Shown here one piece after another: positions 61,161 to 64,000 of a stretch of DNA of 64,000 nt. The stretch covers positions 39,091,803 through 39,155,802 of the forward strand of contig CM048591.1 in NCBI GenBank assembly GCA_026413225.1, written 5' to 3'. The DNA comes from Otis tarda. Its lineage: Eukaryota > Chordata > Aves > Otidiformes > Otididae. The translations under genes and the position numbers were made by a program. The notes beneath the pieces were generated by a model, which saw only the letters and a program-made list of their open reading frames with translations, searched no databases and was not told where the DNA came from. Numbering within the stretch: position 1 is the stretch's first letter; each line of letters opens with the position of its first letter.

Positions 61161-61214
61161 AGCAGAAGCTGTATGGTGCTTTGTTGCCATCTGGGGTTAA
61201 ACCATGACAGGAGA

Positions 61215-64000
61215 CAACAGTTTCAGTTTTAAAATCAAATTTGGATTACAGCAACAGGCAGCCTCAGTTTACATTTTGCAGTCACAGTCCAGCAGATACT
61301 TAAAATGCAAGTTCCCTCCTTGGCTGTTCAATGAAGTATAGTCAAGTGAATTTTTGTCCTTTCTAAAAAAGGCTGTACTGAAACTGCTTGAAGAAACGTG
61401 TTGTATAGATATACAACAAAATCACTATGTGATCAACTACGTTAGACAAGCAATTTAATGCTAGACCACATCAGCAATATAGAGGATGTGGCTGCACAAA
61501 ATGATGCAAGGCTAAAAATGTAAGTCTCTAGAGAGATATGTTACCTTTTAGTAGATAAAGATTCAGCAAATAACCAATACCAATGTCTGACATTGGATAG
61601 CAGAAGTCCTCCTGTTACATGTTATTTTATGTAAACCAGCAAGAACTTGCAGAGAGAAATTATTTTTCTATGTTACAACCAATTCCTAAAAAGTCATCTC
61701 TTTACAAAACGTGACTTGCTCCACCTTCATGCACTTAAGGTAACAATATTTTGTTGTATATACAGTTTACTTATGTGTTGGCCTGTGCCCTTTACTGCAG
61801 TGGCTTTTGCAACACAAGAAGCACTCTGGATCAAATTCAAATATCTTGAAAAAATATCTGCTTTCAACATTTTATAGACAACCTAGCCAATTCCTTATCC
61901 ATTAAAAAAAAAAAGCACTAGGAATATGCTTACTTAGAATATATTAAAAGAGACCATTAGATTTATTCTGTAATTAAAAATATTAATTTTACATCATTTA
62001 AATATTAATATTTTTTGTACATTCAATATTATTACTAGCACTAAATCAGAACTGCATTGTGAAAACTGTAGCTTTCATGTGCATTTTCATTTCATGCTTT
62101 TGATTTTGTCTTTAATTATAAGTGCTTGCATCGCAATTCATGGTACAAACACAGTGACGTCATCAGTTATGACTGTGACCAGACATTTGATTTTGACACT
62201 TTTATGATCACTTTTAAAATCCATTATGTAAAGGAAGCGTTCTTGACAGCTGAACATCACAGGTGTAGCAATTGAGTCACCACAGTTACTGCTGTCAAGA
62301 TAAGTGATTCATCAGCTACATTGTGAACAAAAGTGAACTTTTTGTCTGCTACATCTCTGCTATGAAGTCAAACAATACAAAAATGTATCATTTGTTTTAA
62401 GTGAGCCTTAGACTTTACCTATAATGGTTCAATTGCAATTACCTTTCAATAAAGAAGAGCACTGATGACACACCTCCAATGTTTCAAATATAGAAATACT
62501 GTTCTGCTGTTACCATAGAAATCACTTAAGATGACAACACAAAATTACTGGGAACTTTAGCGAGGATTTAACTGATGCTATTAAATTTAATCTATTTTGC
62601 TTTCAGTGTACAAAATACCCTCAGAGGCAAAAAATAGTCGAGCCTCTGTTCGTTGAGACTGTCCTAACAGAGGACTTAGAGGTTGTCGTGACAAAGTTGT
62701 TTAGATCATAGTCATTGGATAGTACACGGGGGTGCGGGGAAGTCTGCCCAGCAACAGGAGGGATCTCTTCCCTCTTGGAAATCTTTGGTGCTGCCACTCC
62801 CCAAGAAAGGGCTAGAAAAACAGAAACATGGTTAGTAGCCATCTTATCCAACTCCTCTTTGCCCACAGGTCTTACACTATTCGAAGATGGAACCTTCAGC
62901 TCAACTTTCCCAAAACTTGGGTCAGAGAATTTGCTTCAGGGATGAACAAGAGTTACATCAGTTTCTTGGACTGGAAAGAGTTTTACCCCCAAGCTGACCT
63001 CAGTTCAGAGTTGAGAGCTCCTCTGGAACAATAGCCTTTCCACCAAGAAATCTTCACATCAGAGATATATGCTGATAGAGATATACACTTATATAAAGCT
63101 TTTCAAAGTAGTTTCTGTGTGGCCAGTTTGGATAAACAAGTTTGTAACCATTTTTGAGCAAATACCCTTCTAAATCATCACATTGCAGTGAAACTTCACA
63201 TGCCCGTAAGTTGTTCTCAGTATAAGCAAGTTTTGTTTCAAGTGTCTACAACTGCAGAAGGCTTCTCAATCAAAATCATCATTAGCACAGTACAAATTTT
63301 GAAATGCCAGCCCATTAGATTTAGCAGTGAAACTCTCATTGATTTTTATACAGTCTAGATTTGACCCAAGAGAAATGAACAACTACATAATTCTCAGAAA
63401 ACCCTTCAGTGCTTGCAGAACAAAAATCTTATGCGGTGCTGTTCTATGAAGTACTATACAGACCTTTAATACTAATTAAAACAACATGATGGTGTGGATC
63501 TGAACACTCTTACACACACAGCTAATTGGCAGAGGTCACCAATCAGACTACAAAATGATTTGTGAAAGGAATAAAAAAGGAGCTCTGTTTTCAGAAGTGG
63601 CCAATAAGTGCTTTCCAGATTTCTATTCCCAAGCACTTCTGATTGTAACTTGTCCTGTTCATTACCACCCTCATATTCAAACTTCTCCAGAACACAAACA
63701 TCCATGAAGCAAAGTGATCCAGGGACCTTCAAAAGAGGAAATGGCAAACCATCCAATCTCCACAAAATCAAATGTCACTGTTTGGTCCCAAATATCCAAA
63801 TCCTAAACAACCAGCACCTTATAGGTATTTTTTTCCAAAGCCTTGAAATGCCTAACTAATGAAGAAGACATTGATTTAAAAAAAAAAATATATATATATA
63901 GGTTCCGATCTTTCTTTCAAAAAAAGAGTTACTTATTATGCATTTTACCCCTTAGTGAATACAGCAACTAACTTTTAGTGAGAGGCAAACATTTCATCAG
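61215..64000. other. Intergenic, no gene seen
   Basis: AT-rich sequence with short frames only, including a poly-A plus TA microsatellite at about 63878-63900. No recognised repeat family or exon. Confidence 0.5.
63878..63900. repeat. Poly-A / (TA)n microsatellite
   Basis: A run of A residues followed by about six TA units. Simple repeat. Confidence 0.85.

Larger units (their letters stand above)
59721..61209 (+). mobile_element. Collapsed ERVL-like provirus
   Basis: A plus-strand endogenous retrovirus remnant: a 5' LTR (59721-60280), about 0.87 kb of internal sequence, and the last 60 bp or so of a 3' LTR (about 61150-61209, ending GGTTAAACCATGACA). The whole is flanked by a perfect 5-bp duplication GGAGA at 59716-59720 and 61210-61214, showing that it is one insertion that later lost its interior. 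The internal part begins with a worn primer-binding-like TTTTTGGCACC and a GGGGCTC block. I see no gag, pol or env reading frame; it cannot be functional. Confidence 0.88.

Overview
This window is nuclear DNA from a bird. The evidence is the dense load of CR1 LINE copies, most with the avian CR1 3' end (8-bp ATTCTATG repeats or a run-down form of them), ERVL-like LTRs with 5-bp target duplications, and a spliced vertebrate gene with AT-rich introns and a CpG-island promoter. The ~1.13-kb LTR family present in three copies is one I associate with neoavian genomes; species and chromosome cannot be read from the sequence. GDA is Z-linked in chicken, so a Z-chromosome origin is plausible but only inferred.

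The one protein-coding gene I can support is guanine deaminase (GDA, also called cypin), on the minus strand. I assembled it by eye: 14 coding exons from the ATG at 31249 down to the TAA at 3568, 1353 bp in total, encoding 450 residues. Every junction is GT-AG, every phase agrees, and all metal ligands and the catalytic glutamate (H82, H84, H240, E243, H279, D330) fall at the positions I recall for the 454-residue human enzyme. The C-terminal PDZ ligand (SSSV) is kept. Exon 1 lies in a CpG island (about 30.8-31.6 kb) with a strong Kozak context. A probable 3' UTR runs to a polyadenylation signal near 3020.

Layout: 1-3.0 kb, downstream flank with no gene seen; 3.0-31.3 kb, GDA, whose introns carry three solo LTRs (all antisense to the gene) and one CR1 3' fragment (sense); 31.6-64 kb, gene-poor upstream flank dominated by retroelement remains. 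That flank holds an internally deleted CR1 (35.5-38.05 kb), a young CR1 3' end with a perfect six-copy tail (38.2-38.96 kb), an old CR1 split by a solo LTR (40.9-43.2 kb), a very old CR1 (44.35-44.96 kb), another CR1 (47.4-48.4 kb), a CR1 ORF2 fragment (54.17-54.7 kb), and a collapsed ERVL-like provirus (59.72-61.21 kb) still flanked by a perfect 5-bp duplication and holding a diverged tandem array of about 49 bp units.

I see no operons, CRISPR arrays, tRNA or rRNA genes. Most long open frames in the window are accidental translations of LTRs, CR1 copies or the CpG island. I found no convincing new system; the best leads are a duplicated perfect splice-donor sequence in GDA intron 11, a 9-nt tandem acceptor at exon 10, the nested LTR-in-CR1 insertion, and the tandem array inside the provirus.
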